NCBI RefSeq assembly: GCF_006539145.1 | Contig: NZ_BJML01000002.1 | Coordinates: forward strand, 408,484 to 472,483 | From: Microbacterium testaceum | Lineage (GTDB): Bacteria > Actinomycetota > Actinomycetes > Actinomycetales > Microbacteriaceae | Length of the DNA stretch: 64,000 nt | Direction of reading: 5' to 3' | Shown here: in pieces, positions 42,819 through 51,493 of the stretch | How positions within the stretch are numbered: position 1 is the first letter of the stretch | Layout: each line of letters begins with the position of its first letter | Notes under the pieces: model-generated | Database searches by the model: none | Told to the model about the DNA's origin: nothing | What the model saw: the letters and a program-made list of their open reading frames with translations, nothing else | Made by a program: the position numbers and the translations under genes

Positions 42819-43436
42819 TCAGGGGGCCGCCCCGCACGCCGGCAACAGCACGTCGTCGACGATGGAGACGAAGTCGTCGCGTCTCGGGCCGGCGGGCGTC
42901 TGAGCGAAGGACAAGCCGCTCATCGCCGGGATGACCGCGGCGAGAGAGGCGACGCGATCCACGACCGACGTCGACAGAAGTCCCCTCTCCACCGCCCGGA
43001 TCAGGAGCCGGCGGTACACCTCGACATACGGCTGAGTCACCTGCGTCGCGACCATATCGCGCAGCGTCGCCGACCGATGCGACGCGGCGGAGAGCCCGGC
43101 GAAGAGCGTGAGACGACGGGATGCTCCCCCCAACCAGGGCGAGTCGATGACGGCGATCAGGTCGTCGCGCAGCGATCCTCGGTCGGGGAGCTCATCGATC
43201 TCGGGCGGGTACCCCATCGACCGGACGGCGGCGAGCACGAGATCGTCCTTCGTTCCCCAGCGCCGGTAGAGAGTGGTTTTTGCTCGGCCGGTGCGCGCGG
43301 CGACCTCGTCCAGGCTGACCTGTTCGTAGGCCCGTTCCGCCAGCAGGTCGAGCGTGGCCGCCAGCACCATGCCGTCGCGGGTGAGGTCGCGGGGCCGACC
43401 CCGCTTCTTCTGGCTCGGCGGCGCGGGAGTGTCCAT
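42819..43436 (-). CDS. TetR-family transcriptional regulator
   Basis: A 205-residue regulator with the helix-turn-helix VSLDEVAARTGRAKTTLYRR near residues 40-60 and a helical ligand domain. ATG 43436 lies 6 nt after TACCCT with no ribosome site: a leaderless mRNA. It is divergent from an SDR and both promoters flank a 28-bp dyad, its probable own operator, so it likely represses the SDR and itself. Confidence 0.9.
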   Translation of the reverse strand: MDTPAPPSQKKRGRPRDLTRDGMVLAATLDLLAERAYEQVSLDEVAARTGRAKTTLYRRWGTKDDLVLAAVRSMGYPPEIDELPDRGSLRDDLIAVIDSPWLGGASRRLTLFAGLSAASHRSATLRDMVATQVTQPYVEVYRRLLIRAVERGLLSTSVVDRVASLAAVIPAMSGLSFAQTPAGPRRDDFVSIVDDVLLPACGAAP

Positions 43437-43442
43437 CCGTCG

Positions 43443-43448
43443 AGGGTA
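43443..43448 (-). promoter_or_regulatory. -10 box of a leaderless promoter (tetR-type gene)
   Basis: TACCCT on the minus strand, 6 nt before ATG 43436. Confidence 0.5.
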
Positions 43449-43462
43449 CGACAGCCACCCGC

Positions 43463-43490
43463 AATAACGCTACTCTGGAGTATCGTTATT
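43463..43490. promoter_or_regulatory. 28-bp operator dyad between TetR and SDR genes
   Basis: AATAACGCTACTC, TG, GAGTATCGTTATT: two 13-base arms with one mismatch. It contains the plus-strand -10-like TATCGT (43481-43486), so binding would block the SDR promoter. Confidence 0.85.
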
Positions 43491-43527
43491 CGTGTTCATC
43501 GCTTCGGTGAACCGGACGGGAGGTCCC

Positions 43528-44247
43528 ATGCAGATCCAGAACAGCGTCGTCGTCGTGACCGGCGCCTCGTCGGGAATCGGCGCCGCGACAGCGAGAGCGT
43601 TCGCCGCCGCCGGGGCACGCGTGGTCCTCGCCGCCCGCCGTGAAGAACGCATCCGCGCCCTCGCCCTCGAACTGGGCGACGCGATCGCCGTCCGCTGCGA
43701 CGTCACGAGCCAGACCGACATCTCCACGCTCGCCACGGCCGCGCTCGATCGCTTCGGCCGTATCGACGTGCTCGTGAACAACGCCGGACAGGGACTCCAG
43801 GCCACGGTCGAGCAGGTGTCGGTGAGCGACTTCCGGGACGTGCTCGAGCTCAACCTCGTCGCACCCCTCGCCATGATGCAGGCGGTCCTCCCCTCGATGA
43901 GAGCGAACGGGAGCGGAGCCGTCGTCAACGTCAGCTCGGGCACCACGTTCGCCGACGTGCCCGGCACCGGGGGCTACGTCGCGTCCAAGATCGCCCTGGA
44001 GCGGCTGTCCGCGGTCGCTCGCAACGAACTGGCGGGAACGGGTGTCACCGTGTCGACCGTCATCCCCTTCGCCACGGAGACGGAATTCCTCACCTCGATC
44101 AAGGCCGGACGCTCCGACGCCGAAGCGATGACGGCGGGGGCGTCCTTCGACGACCCGCGGGTGGTCGCCGAAGCGATCGTCGACCTCGTGCGCACGGGTG
44201 AGGCCCGGAAAGACCTCGTTCCCGCGGCATACGGCGGCACCCGCTGA
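43528..44247 (+). CDS. SDR-family oxidoreductase, target of the divergent TetR
   Basis: A 239-residue classical SDR: TGASSGIG at residues 12-19, NNAGQ, S in NVSSGT and YVASK. Start ATG 43528 follows GGGAGG; the GTG at 43492 would only add an unstructured lead and is where the TATCGT box would start transcription. Likely induced when the TetR regulator binds a ligand. Substrate unknown. Confidence 0.9.
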   Translation: MQIQNSVVVVTGASSGIGAATARAFAAAGARVVLAARREERIRALALELGDAIAVRCDVTSQTDISTLATAALDRFGRIDVLVNNAGQGLQATVEQVSVSDFRDVLELNLVAPLAMMQAVLPSMRANGSGAVVNVSSGTTFADVPGTGGYVASKIALERLSAVARNELAGTGVTVSTVIPFATETEFLTSIKAGRSDAEAMTAGASFDDPRVVAEAIVDLVRTGEARKDLVPAAYGGTR

Positions 44248-44267
44248 CGCGACGCGCCCGGAGGAGG

Positions 44268-45323
44268 CTACGCGGCGTCGACGCTCGGGCGCGAGAAGCG
44301 AACGGCGTCGGCGGGAACACCGATCCGCACCGGCATCCCCACGCTCACGCCGGCGGCGACGCTCGGAGCCACCTCGACCACACCCGCGTTCGTCACGACC
44401 CGCACCCCCGTCGGCGTCGACTCGAGATGGATCACCGTCGCCGGCGCCCCCTCGCCGAGTCGCGCATCCACCGCGCGATACACCGCCACGAGCGGGATCC
44501 CGTCGACCGCGGCGAGGCCGCGGGACACGGCATCCGTCGACTCGAGGCGCAGCTCACCCCGCACGAACGCCCCGCCCCGCGCCACACCCTCGAGACGCTC
44601 GAGTCCCGCGATCCGCGCCGCGACGTCGGTCGCGGGGGCCGAGAGCACGTCGCGCACGGGCCCTTCCTGCGTGACCCGCCCGCGCTCCACGATGACGAGT
44701 CGATCGGCGAGGGCCGCAGCGTCGATCGCGTCGTGGGTGACGGCCACGGTCGTCACCCCGGCGAGGCGCTCGCTGAGCATGGCCCGGATCTCCGACGCCG
44801 TGACCGCGTCGAGGGCCACGAGGGGTTCATCGAGCAGCACGACCCGGGGCTCGGCCGCGAGCGCTCTCGCGACGGCCACGCGCTGCTGCTCCCCGCCCGA
44901 CAACTGCGCGGGTCGACGGTCGCCCATCCCCGGGAGACCCACGCGGGCGAGCCAGTCGTCGGCTCCGCTGCGAGCGGCGGATGCCGGGACCCCGGCCGAT
45001 CGCGGACCGAAGGCGACGTTCTCGCGCACGGTGAGGTGCGGGAAGAGCCGGGCCTCCTGACCGAGCAGCACGATGCCGCGCTCCATCGGGGCCGTGCGCA
45101 CCCGCGGCGCACGGTCGAGCACCCGGCCGTCGACGGAGATCTCGCCCTCGTCGAGCGGGGTGAGCCCGGCCAGGGCGCCGAGCAGGGTGGATTTCCCGGC
45201 ACCGCTGCGCCCCATCACGGCGACGGTCTCCCCCGGGGCGACGTCGAGCGCGATGTCGACGATGAAGTCACGGCGGCGTACCGCGATGTGGGCGCGGAGT
45301 TCCGCGGCATCCGGGATCGTCAT
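44268..45323 (-). CDS. modC: Molybdate ABC transporter ATP-binding protein ModC
   Basis: A 351-residue ATPase with Walker A GRSGAGKST, LLGQEARLFPHLTVREN, LSGGEQQRV, Walker B VVLLDEPLVALD and a C-terminal Mop/TOBE-like regulatory domain (about 230-345). ATG 45323 overlaps the modB stop (ATGA). It energises ModB. Sits last in modABC and converges on an SDR. Confidence 0.9.
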   Translation of the reverse strand: MTIPDAAELRAHIAVRRRDFIVDIALDVAPGETVAVMGRSGAGKSTLLGALAGLTPLDEGEISVDGRVLDRAPRVRTAPMERGIVLLGQEARLFPHLTVRENVAFGPRSAGVPASAARSGADDWLARVGLPGMGDRRPAQLSGGEQQRVAVARALAAEPRVVLLDEPLVALDAVTASEIRAMLSERLAGVTTVAVTHDAIDAAALADRLVIVERGRVTQEGPVRDVLSAPATDVAARIAGLERLEGVARGGAFVRGELRLESTDAVSRGLAAVDGIPLVAVYRAVDARLGEGAPATVIHLESTPTGVRVVTNAGVVEVAPSVAAGVSVGMPVRIGVPADAVRFSRPSVDAA

Positions 45324-46099
45324 CTGCCCACCCCCGGCCGCCATCCGCGTACGAGAAGCAGCACCGCGACGGCGGTGAGGAGCAGCAGCAACGACAGGGC
45401 CACCGCGGTGCCCTGCGAGACGCCCGCACCGTTGAAGGCGGTGTAGATCGCCAGCGGCATCGTCTGCGTCACCCCCGGGCGGTTGCCGGCGAACAGCGCG
45501 GTCGCCCCGAACTCCCCGATCGCGCGGGCGAAGCACAGCACGACCCCGGCGACGATGCCGGGGGCTGCCAGCGGGAGCGTGATGCGCCGCAGGATCGTCG
45601 CGCGCGAGGCCCCGAGAGAGGCCGCGGCCCTCTCGAACTCGACGCCGGTGCTGCGCAGCGCCCCCTCGACCGCGAGCACGAGGAAAGGCAGAGCGACGAA
45701 CACCTGCGCCAGCACGACGGCGGGGGTCGTGAACGGCAGGCCGAGGAAGCCGAACCAGCCGTTGCGCCCGAAGAGGTACAACAGGGCGACACCGCCGACC
45801 ATCGGCGGTAGCACGAGCGGCACGGTCACCAGCGCCCGCAGAGCGGCCGCCGTGCGGGCGGGACTGCGCGCGATCAGGAGGGCGAGAGGGATGCCGATCA
45901 CCGCGCACCCCACGGTGGCCACGGCCCCGGTGCCGAGCGACAGCGCCAGGGCCGAGAGCGCGGCCTCGGAGGTCACGTCGCTCCACAGCGTCGCCCACTC
46001 CACGCGCGCCACCAGTGCGGTGAGCGGGACGAGGAGGAAGAGCAGGCCGGCCACCGCCGGCACGATCAGCCAGCGGGGGACGTATCCCGCCTCTCTCAC
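45320..46099 (-). CDS. modB: Molybdate ABC transporter permease ModB
   Basis: A 259-residue permease with six helices and the ABC loop EFERAAASLGASRATILRRI. It starts at GTG 46099, overlapping (GTGA) the modA stop. Order modA-modB-modC and overlap show one operon. Confidence 0.92.
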   Translation of the reverse strand: MREAGYVPRWLIVPAVAGLLFLLVPLTALVARVEWATLWSDVTSEAALSALALSLGTGAVATVGCAVIGIPLALLIARSPARTAAALRALVTVPLVLPPMVGGVALLYLFGRNGWFGFLGLPFTTPAVVLAQVFVALPFLVLAVEGALRSTGVEFERAAASLGASRATILRRITLPLAAPGIVAGVVLCFARAIGEFGATALFAGNRPGVTQTMPLAIYTAFNGAGVSQGTAVALSLLLLLTAVAVLLLVRGWRPGVGR

Positions 46100-46854
46100 G
46101 GTGCGCGGAACCCGGCGTCCGCGAGCACCCGCTGCCCGTCCTCACCGAGGACGAAGGCCACGAACGCGGCGGCGGCGTCGGGGTTCGGCGCATCGGTCAG
46201 GGCGGCGATCGGATAGCGGTTGACGACCGCATCCGCACCGGCGGGAACGATGGTCTCGACGTCGTCCCGGCCATTGACGTCGGTCGCGTAGACGAGACCG
46301 GCGTCGGCCTCGCCGGCGGCCACCTTGGTCAACACCGCGGTGACGTTCTGCTCGGAGCTGGCGGGCGTCACACGCACGCCGGCGTTCGACAGGAGGGTCG
46401 CCGAGGCGGCGCCGCACGGCACCTCGGGGGCGCACAGCACCGTCGTCACGCGGGCAAGGTCCGCGAGGGTCGCCACGCCGCCCGGGTTTCCCGTCGGCAC
46501 GGCGATGACGAGCGTGTTCCCGGCGAACAGCCGGGGATCAGGGGCCTCCGCCGCCACCTTGGACATGTTCTTCTCGTCGGCCGAGGCGAAGACGTCGGCC
46601 GGAGCGCCCTCGCCGATCTGCGTCGCCAGGGTGCTCGATCCGTCGTAGACCGCGCTGACCGTGACACCGGGGTGGGCGGCCTCGAAGGCGGAGGCGATCT
46701 CGTCGAACGAGCGCTGCAGCGAGGCCGCGGCGTACACCTCGACGGTCCCCGAGAGCGAGTCCTCGGATGCCGCGGGCGCGGGCGCCGCGCTCGCACATCC
46801 GGCGAGCAGGACGGCGGTGCCGACGACGGCGAGCAGGCGGAGGGGGCGGCGCAT
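46096..46854 (-). CDS. modA: Molybdate-binding lipoprotein ModA
   Basis: A 252-residue periplasmic-type binding protein: signal peptide with lipobox LAGC (C20), then the ModA fold with VYAAASLQRSFDEIASAF, YDGSSTLATQIGEGAPADVF and DAGLVYATD. It binds molybdate or tungstate outside the cell. ATG 46854 follows GAAAGGA. Its upstream region has a dyad at 46891-46920. Confidence 0.95.
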   Translation of the reverse strand: MRRPLRLLAVVGTAVLLAGCASAAPAPAASEDSLSGTVEVYAAASLQRSFDEIASAFEAAHPGVTVSAVYDGSSTLATQIGEGAPADVFASADEKNMSKVAAEAPDPRLFAGNTLVIAVPTGNPGGVATLADLARVTTVLCAPEVPCGAASATLLSNAGVRVTPASSEQNVTAVLTKVAAGEADAGLVYATDVNGRDDVETIVPAGADAVVNRYPIAALTDAPNPDAAAAFVAFVLGEDGQRVLADAGFRAP

Positions 46855-46890
46855 GAGGGTCCTTTCGGCGCGGCCGGCGGCCCGCTGTCC

Positions 46891-46920
46891 CTTCAGTATT
46901 CCGCATCTGCGGACTTGAAG
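46891..46920 (-). promoter_or_regulatory. Dyad in the modA/XRE divergent promoter region
   Basis: Outer arms CTTCA and TGAAG and inner TCCGCA-TC-TGCGGA form an imperfect stem about 40 bp upstream of modA. It could be the operator of a molybdate-sensing or the neighbouring XRE regulator. The bound protein is unknown. Confidence 0.45.
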
Positions 46921-47068
46921 ATTCGATATGTCCGTTTCTACCCGAAAGTCAGCTCGGCGATGAGAGACGACGACGAGCCGTCTCGCGCAGGTGGCGACGA
47001 GGGGTGGACCGGCGAGTCCTGGCACGCCGGCGACCGAGGCGATAGGAACGGGGGATGCGAGGAACACC

Positions 47069-47908
47069 GTGAGCGACCTGCCGAGCCTGGGCGACTTCCT
47101 CCAGCGCCGACGCGAGGCCCTGCAACCCGAGGACGTCGGTCTCGCGCGCGGCGCGCGTCGGCGCACGGCGGGCCTCCGCCGCGAAGAGGTGGCCCTGCTC
47201 AGCCACATGTCCACCGATTACTACGCGCGCCTCGAGCGCGGCACCGGTCCGACCCCCTCGGAGCAGATGCTCACCGCTCTCGCGCAGGGCCTGCACCTGA
47301 GCCTCGCCGAGCGCGATCACCTCTTCCGTCTCGCGGGGCACCGGCCACCGTCTCGTCACTCGGGGACCGAGCACGTCAGTCCCGGCATGCTCCGCATCCT
47401 CGATCGCCTCGACGACACTCCCGCCGAGATCGTCACCGAGCTCGGCGAGACGCTGCGCCAGAGCCGTCTGGGCATCGCCCTCCTCGGCGACGCCGCGCTG
47501 CGGACGGGGCCGGCGCGGAGCATCGGCTACCGCTGGTTCACCGACCCCGCCTCCCGGGCCGCCTACCCGCCCGACGAGGCCGCCAACCTGTCGCGCGTGT
47601 ACGCCGCGGGCCTGCGCGAGATGGTCGCCGCGCGGGGCACGCAGTCTCGCGCCGCCGAACTGGCCGACGACCTCCGCGCCCGCAGCCCCGAGTTCGCCAC
47701 CCTCTGGGACGCGCACGAAGTCGGCGCCCGGCCGCCCGAGGTCAAGAGATTCCATCACCCCGAGGTGGGCCACCTCGACCTGTCGTGCCAGACCCTGCTC
47801 GACCCGGACCAGTCCCACCGGCTGCTCGTCTACACCGCGCAGCCCGGGAGCGAGAGTGCCGAGAAGCTGCGCCTGCTCGCCGTGATCGGATCGCCCTCGG
47901 TCCGCTGA
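47069..47908 (+). CDS. XRE-family regulator with MmyB-like ligand domain
   Basis: A 279-residue regulator with an N-terminal helix-turn-helix (GLRREEVALLSHMSTDYYARLE) and the C-terminal PAS-like domain of the MmyB/PF17765 group (DRLDDTPAEIV, GYRWFTDP, HPEVGHLDLSCQTL, LLVYTAQPGS). These usually regulate a divergent or adjacent oxidoreductase, here the SDR at 48000. The GTG start at 47069 follows GAGGAA. Confidence 0.85.
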   Translation: MSDLPSLGDFLQRRREALQPEDVGLARGARRRTAGLRREEVALLSHMSTDYYARLERGTGPTPSEQMLTALAQGLHLSLAERDHLFRLAGHRPPSRHSGTEHVSPGMLRILDRLDDTPAEIVTELGETLRQSRLGIALLGDAALRTGPARSIGYRWFTDPASRAAYPPDEAANLSRVYAAGLREMVAARGTQSRAAELADDLRARSPEFATLWDAHEVGARPPEVKRFHHPEVGHLDLSCQTLLDPDQSHRLLVYTAQPGSESAEKLRLLAVIGSPSVR

Positions 47909-47999
47909 GGGGTGGATCGCCGATCAGCGGGTGAGCGCGCACTGGCCCCCTCGGTGCGCGGACGGAAGCATCGACGTATCGACGCGAAAGGACCCGATC

Positions 48000-48911
48000 A
48001 TGTCCCCCACCTCTTCCCCGCTCCGCGGCCGCCTGGCCCTCGTCACCGGTGCCAGCGACGGCATCGGGACGGTCATCGCGACCCGTCTCGCCGGCCTCGG
48101 CGCCGAGGTCGTCCTGCCCGTCCGTTCCCCCGAGAAGGGCCGTCGTGCGCTCGACGCCCTCCGTCGGGAGGTTCCGGATGCCGTGGCCTCGACCCGCGCC
48201 CTCGACCTGGCGGACCTGGACTCGGTGCACGCCCTCGTCGAGGCACTGCGGTCCGAGGGCCGGCCCGTGCACCTGCTGGTCAACAACGCCGGCGTCATGA
48301 CCCCGCCGACGCGACAGGAGACCGCCGACGGCTTCGAGCTGCAGTGGGGCACGAACCACCTCGGTCACGCGGCCCTCACCCTCGGCCTCCTGCCGCTCCT
48401 CCGGGAGGGCCGCGCGCGCGTCGTGCACCAGACGAGCATCGCCGCGCGCCGAGGCCGTTTCGACGAGGGCGCCGTCGACGCGACACCGTACGACGCCATG
48501 GCCTCGTACGTGCAGTCGAAGATCGCGGTCGGCCTGTTCGCCGAAGAGCTGCGGCGCCGCGGCCGCGCCGAGGGGTGGAACGTCACCAGCACGCTCGCGC
48601 ACCCCGGAGTCTCGCCCACCAACCTGTTGGCGGCTCAGCCCGGCGTCGGCCGCACGCGCGAACTGGGCGCGCGCCGGGTCATCCGGGTGCTCTCCCGCCT
48701 GCACATCACCGGCTCCGTGGCATCCGCCGCCGAACCCGCCGTGCTCGCGGCGACCGCCACCCCCGCACAGGGGACGTTCTTCGGCCCCTCGCGCCTGATC
48801 GGTGGCCCGGCGCGTCCCTCGCCGCTCTGGTCGCCGTTCTCCGACGCCGCCGACGCTCGCCGACTGTGGGAGCTCACGGTCGACGCGATCGGGCCGCGCT
48901 TCGCGGGGTGA
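48000..48911 (+). CDS. SDR-family oxidoreductase (retinol-dehydrogenase-like)
   Basis: A 303-residue SDR with TGASDGIG near 16-23, NNAGVMTPP and YVQSK as catalytic motif, then HPGVSPTNLL. Typical partner of MmyB-type XRE regulators, encoded 91 bp downstream of one. ATG 48000 follows GAAAGGA. Substrate unknown. Confidence 0.9.
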   Translation: MSPTSSPLRGRLALVTGASDGIGTVIATRLAGLGAEVVLPVRSPEKGRRALDALRREVPDAVASTRALDLADLDSVHALVEALRSEGRPVHLLVNNAGVMTPPTRQETADGFELQWGTNHLGHAALTLGLLPLLREGRARVVHQTSIAARRGRFDEGAVDATPYDAMASYVQSKIAVGLFAEELRRRGRAEGWNVTSTLAHPGVSPTNLLAAQPGVGRTRELGARRVIRVLSRLHITGSVASAAEPAVLAATATPAQGTFFGPSRLIGGPARPSPLWSPFSDAADARRLWELTVDAIGPRFAG

Positions 48912-48969
48912 GGCGGTCGCCTATCCCTGGCCCGGCTGGCTCGACGTCGTCGCGTCGAATCCCCGTGTC

Positions 48970-49365
48970 TCAGCCGCGCGGCGCCTCGACGGTGACGACC
49001 GTCGCCTTCATCGAGGCCACCGCCAGAGAGCCCGGCTCGAGCGCGAGCTCCTCTGCCGCCTCGGCCGACATCAGCGACACCACCCGGTGCGGGCCGCACT
49101 GCAGGTCGACCTGGGCCATCACCCCGTCGATCCGCACGCGCGTGACGATCCCGACGAATCGATTGCGCGCGCTCGAGGCGATGCCGGTGGGATCGTCGGG
49201 CTCGTCGGCGAGCGCAACGGCCCGCTCGGCCAGCGCCGCCCCGGGAATCTCGGTCGGCGAGGTCCCGGTGGTGGGCAGCGCGCCCTGATCGATCCACCGA
49301 CGCACGGTGTCGTCACTGACACCGAGCAGGCGTGCGGCTTGTGCGATGCGGAAGGTGTTCGGCAT
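48970..49365 (-). CDS. HTH-TOBE protein, probable molybdate-responsive regulator
   Basis: A 131-residue protein with a MerR/excisionase-type helix-turn-helix (FRIAQAARLLGVSDDTVRRW) at 5-24 and a TOBE/Mop domain at about 66-131 (RNRFVGIVTRVRIDGVMAQV). The combination of HTH and molybdate-binding domain suggests a Mo sensor. ATG 49365 has TACCTT 6 nt upstream and no ribosome site. It is divergent from moaA and lies near modABC. Confidence 0.85.
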   Translation of the reverse strand: MPNTFRIAQAARLLGVSDDTVRRWIDQGALPTTGTSPTEIPGAALAERAVALADEPDDPTGIASSARNRFVGIVTRVRIDGVMAQVDLQCGPHRVVSLMSAEAAEELALEPGSLAVASMKATVVTVEAPRG

Positions 49366-49371
49366 CCCCCG

Positions 49372-49377
49372 AAGGTA
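49372..49377 (-). promoter_or_regulatory. -10 box of a leaderless promoter (HTH-TOBE gene)
   Basis: TACCTT on the minus strand, then 6 nt to ATG 49365. Confidence 0.5.
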
Positions 49378-49506
49378 CCCCCGCCCGCGCGACGGGAGCC
49401 GGGAGGAAGCGCGCCGACGGAAGGATCCCCGGGCCGAAATCGTCCTCCCTCCACCGAATCTCCTCCCCCGCGCACCCACGCCGCCCTCACCCTCCCCGTG
49501 CTGACC

Positions 49507-49512
49507 TAGGCT
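49507..49512 (+). promoter_or_regulatory. -10 box of the moaA promoter, leaderless
   Basis: TAGGCT, then CGACCC, then ATG 49519; transcript and translation should both begin at the ATG. Confidence 0.55.
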
Positions 49513-49518
49513 CGACCC

Positions 49519-50700
49519 ATGGATGCCGAGCACGCGAGCACGACACGGGGGCCCGTGGCCGTCGCACTCGGCGCCACCGTGACCCGCGCGCCTGGCGCCA
49601 CCGTGCTCCCCGCGACGGGAGCACCGGCCGTCTCGGCCTCCGGCGCGACCGTGCTCACCGAGACGGGCGCTCCCCGCGAGGGCGGTCTGCTCGACCGCTT
49701 CGGCCGTGTCGCGACCGACCTGCGCGTCTCGGTGATCGACAAATGCAACCTGCGCTGCACGTACTGCATGCCGGCCGACGGGATGCCGTGGCTCCCGCAG
49801 TCGCAGCTGATGTCGACCGACGAGATCCGGCGCATCGTCCGCGTGGCGGTGCGATCCCTCGGCGCCGAGGAACTGCGCCTCACCGGCGGAGAGCCCCTCG
49901 TCCGCAAAGACCTCGAGTTCATCATCGCCGGCATCCGGGAGGACAACCCCGACCTTCCGATCTCGATGACCACCAACGCCGTGGGCCTCGATCGCCGGGC
50001 GCAGGCGCTGAAAGACGCGGGGCTGAACCGCCTCAACGTCTCGCTCGACACCCTGCACCCCGAGACCTTCGCCGAGCTGACCCGCCGCCCCCACCTCGAC
50101 AAGGTGCTCGCCGGCCTCCAGGCCGCGCGCGCGGCGGGCCTCGGCCCGATCAAGATCAACGCGGTGCTCCTGCGCGGGGTCAACGACACCGAGGTCGTCC
50201 CCCTCGTCGACTGGGCTGTCACGAACGGCTTCGAGATGCGCTTCATCGAGGACATGCCCCTCGACGGCGACCGGTCGTGGACGGCGACGAACGTCATCGC
50301 GGCGAGCGACATCCGCGCCGAGATCGAAACGGCGTTCGCCCTCGCGCCCGACCCTCGCGGTCGCGGCGCTGCCCCCGCGGAGCGATGGGAGGTGCGACGC
50401 CCCGGAGAGACCGCGGTCGCCGGACACGTCGGCATCATCTCCTCCGTCACCGAACCCTTCTGCGCCGCCTGCACGCGCACCCGCGTGACGGCCGACGGCA
50501 AGGTGCGGTCCTGCCTCTTCTCGCACGAAGAGACCGACCTGCTCTCCACCCTCCGCGCGGGCGCCGACGACGACGGCATCGCACAGGTCTGGCGGGATGC
50601 CATGTGGGCCAAGCCGCGCGCCCACGGTTCCGACCGCGTGGGACTGGCGCGCCCCGACTTCGTTCAGCCCGAGCGCACGATGAGCGCGATCGGCGGATGA
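49519..50700 (+). CDS. moaA: GTP 3',8-cyclase MoaA with a repeat-containing N-terminal extension
   Basis: A 393-residue radical-SAM enzyme, first step of molybdenum cofactor synthesis. The SAM cluster is C76, C80, C83 (DKCNLRCTYC), the C-terminal cluster FCAACTRTRVTADGKVRSC, and the end is GG as required. The first 55 residues are extra: GATV-repeats (GATVLPATGAP, GATVLTETGAP) of low complexity. The leaderless promoter puts the start there, so the tail is probably translated. The next gene overlaps by ATGA. Confidence 0.92.
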   Translation: MDAEHASTTRGPVAVALGATVTRAPGATVLPATGAPAVSASGATVLTETGAPREGGLLDRFGRVATDLRVSVIDKCNLRCTYCMPADGMPWLPQSQLMSTDEIRRIVRVAVRSLGAEELRLTGGEPLVRKDLEFIIAGIREDNPDLPISMTTNAVGLDRRAQALKDAGLNRLNVSLDTLHPETFAELTRRPHLDKVLAGLQAARAAGLGPIKINAVLLRGVNDTEVVPLVDWAVTNGFEMRFIEDMPLDGDRSWTATNVIAASDIRAEIETAFALAPDPRGRGAAPAERWEVRRPGETAVAGHVGIISSVTEPFCAACTRTRVTADGKVRSCLFSHEETDLLSTLRAGADDDGIAQVWRDAMWAKPRAHGSDRVGLARPDFVQPERTMSAIGG

Positions 50701-51479
50701 GGCCGCTCGTCGAGCCGGTGGCATCCCTCGCCCCCGAAGAACTCATCCGCACCGCCCGTCATGCCGTGCTCGCCGGGATCGGCGAGGAGGGACAGCGTCG
50801 CCTCGCCGCCGCACGCATCGCCGTGGTCGGCGCGGGCGGTCTGGGTTCGCCGGTGCTGCTCTCGCTCGCGGCCGCGGGGGTGGGCGAGCTCATCGTGATC
50901 GACGACGACACCGTCGAGCGCACCAACCTGCAGCGCCAGCTTGCGCACCGCGTCGCCGACATCGGCACCGCCAAGACTGCCTCGGCCGCCCGCGCCGTGC
51001 ACGATCTCTCACCCCTCACCGTCGTGCAGGAACGCTCGGTACGACTGACCTCCGACAACGCCCGCGATCTGCTGCACGGTGCCGACCTCGTCATCGACGG
51101 GAGCGACACCTTCGAGACGCGCGAGGCCGTCGCCGCGGCCGCCGAAACCCTCGGCATCCCGCTCGTCTGGGGAGCCGTGCAGGAGTGGGCGGCGCAGGTC
51201 ACGGTGTTCTGGTCGAATCCGCCCGAGGGCCACGCCCCCGTCGTGCTCGGCGATCTCTTCCCGCCCGGGTCCGCGGGCGAACCGCCGACGTGCGCCCAGG
51301 TCGGCGTTCTCGGCTCGCTCTGCGTGCAGGTCGGCGGGCTTCTCGCGACCGAGGCGATCAAGCTCGTCACCGGGGCGGGCGAACCGCTGCTCGGCCGACT
51401 CGTCGTGATCGATGTCCTGCGCGCGCGACAGGATGCGATCCCGCTCACCCCCGCGGCGCGCCCCGCCGTTTCCCCTTGA
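50697..51479 (+). CDS. MoeB/ThiF-type adenylyltransferase lacking zinc cysteines
   Basis: A 260-residue E1-like enzyme: VVGAGGLGSPVLLSL for ATP, IDDDTVERTNLQRQ, DGSDTFETR. It would adenylate the MoaD C-terminus. The usual two CxxC zinc pairs are absent (VVLGDLFP stands at the first) and no rhodanese domain follows. ATGA overlap with moaA. Position in the operon supports MoeB; a sulfur donor must come from elsewhere. Confidence 0.85.
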   Translation: MRPLVEPVASLAPEELIRTARHAVLAGIGEEGQRRLAAARIAVVGAGGLGSPVLLSLAAAGVGELIVIDDDTVERTNLQRQLAHRVADIGTAKTASAARAVHDLSPLTVVQERSVRLTSDNARDLLHGADLVIDGSDTFETREAVAAAAETLGIPLVWGAVQEWAAQVTVFWSNPPEGHAPVVLGDLFPPGSAGEPPTCAQVGVLGSLCVQVGGLLATEAIKLVTGAGEPLLGRLVVIDVLRARQDAIPLTPAARPAVSP

Positions 51480-51493
51480 CCCCGGAGGCCCCG

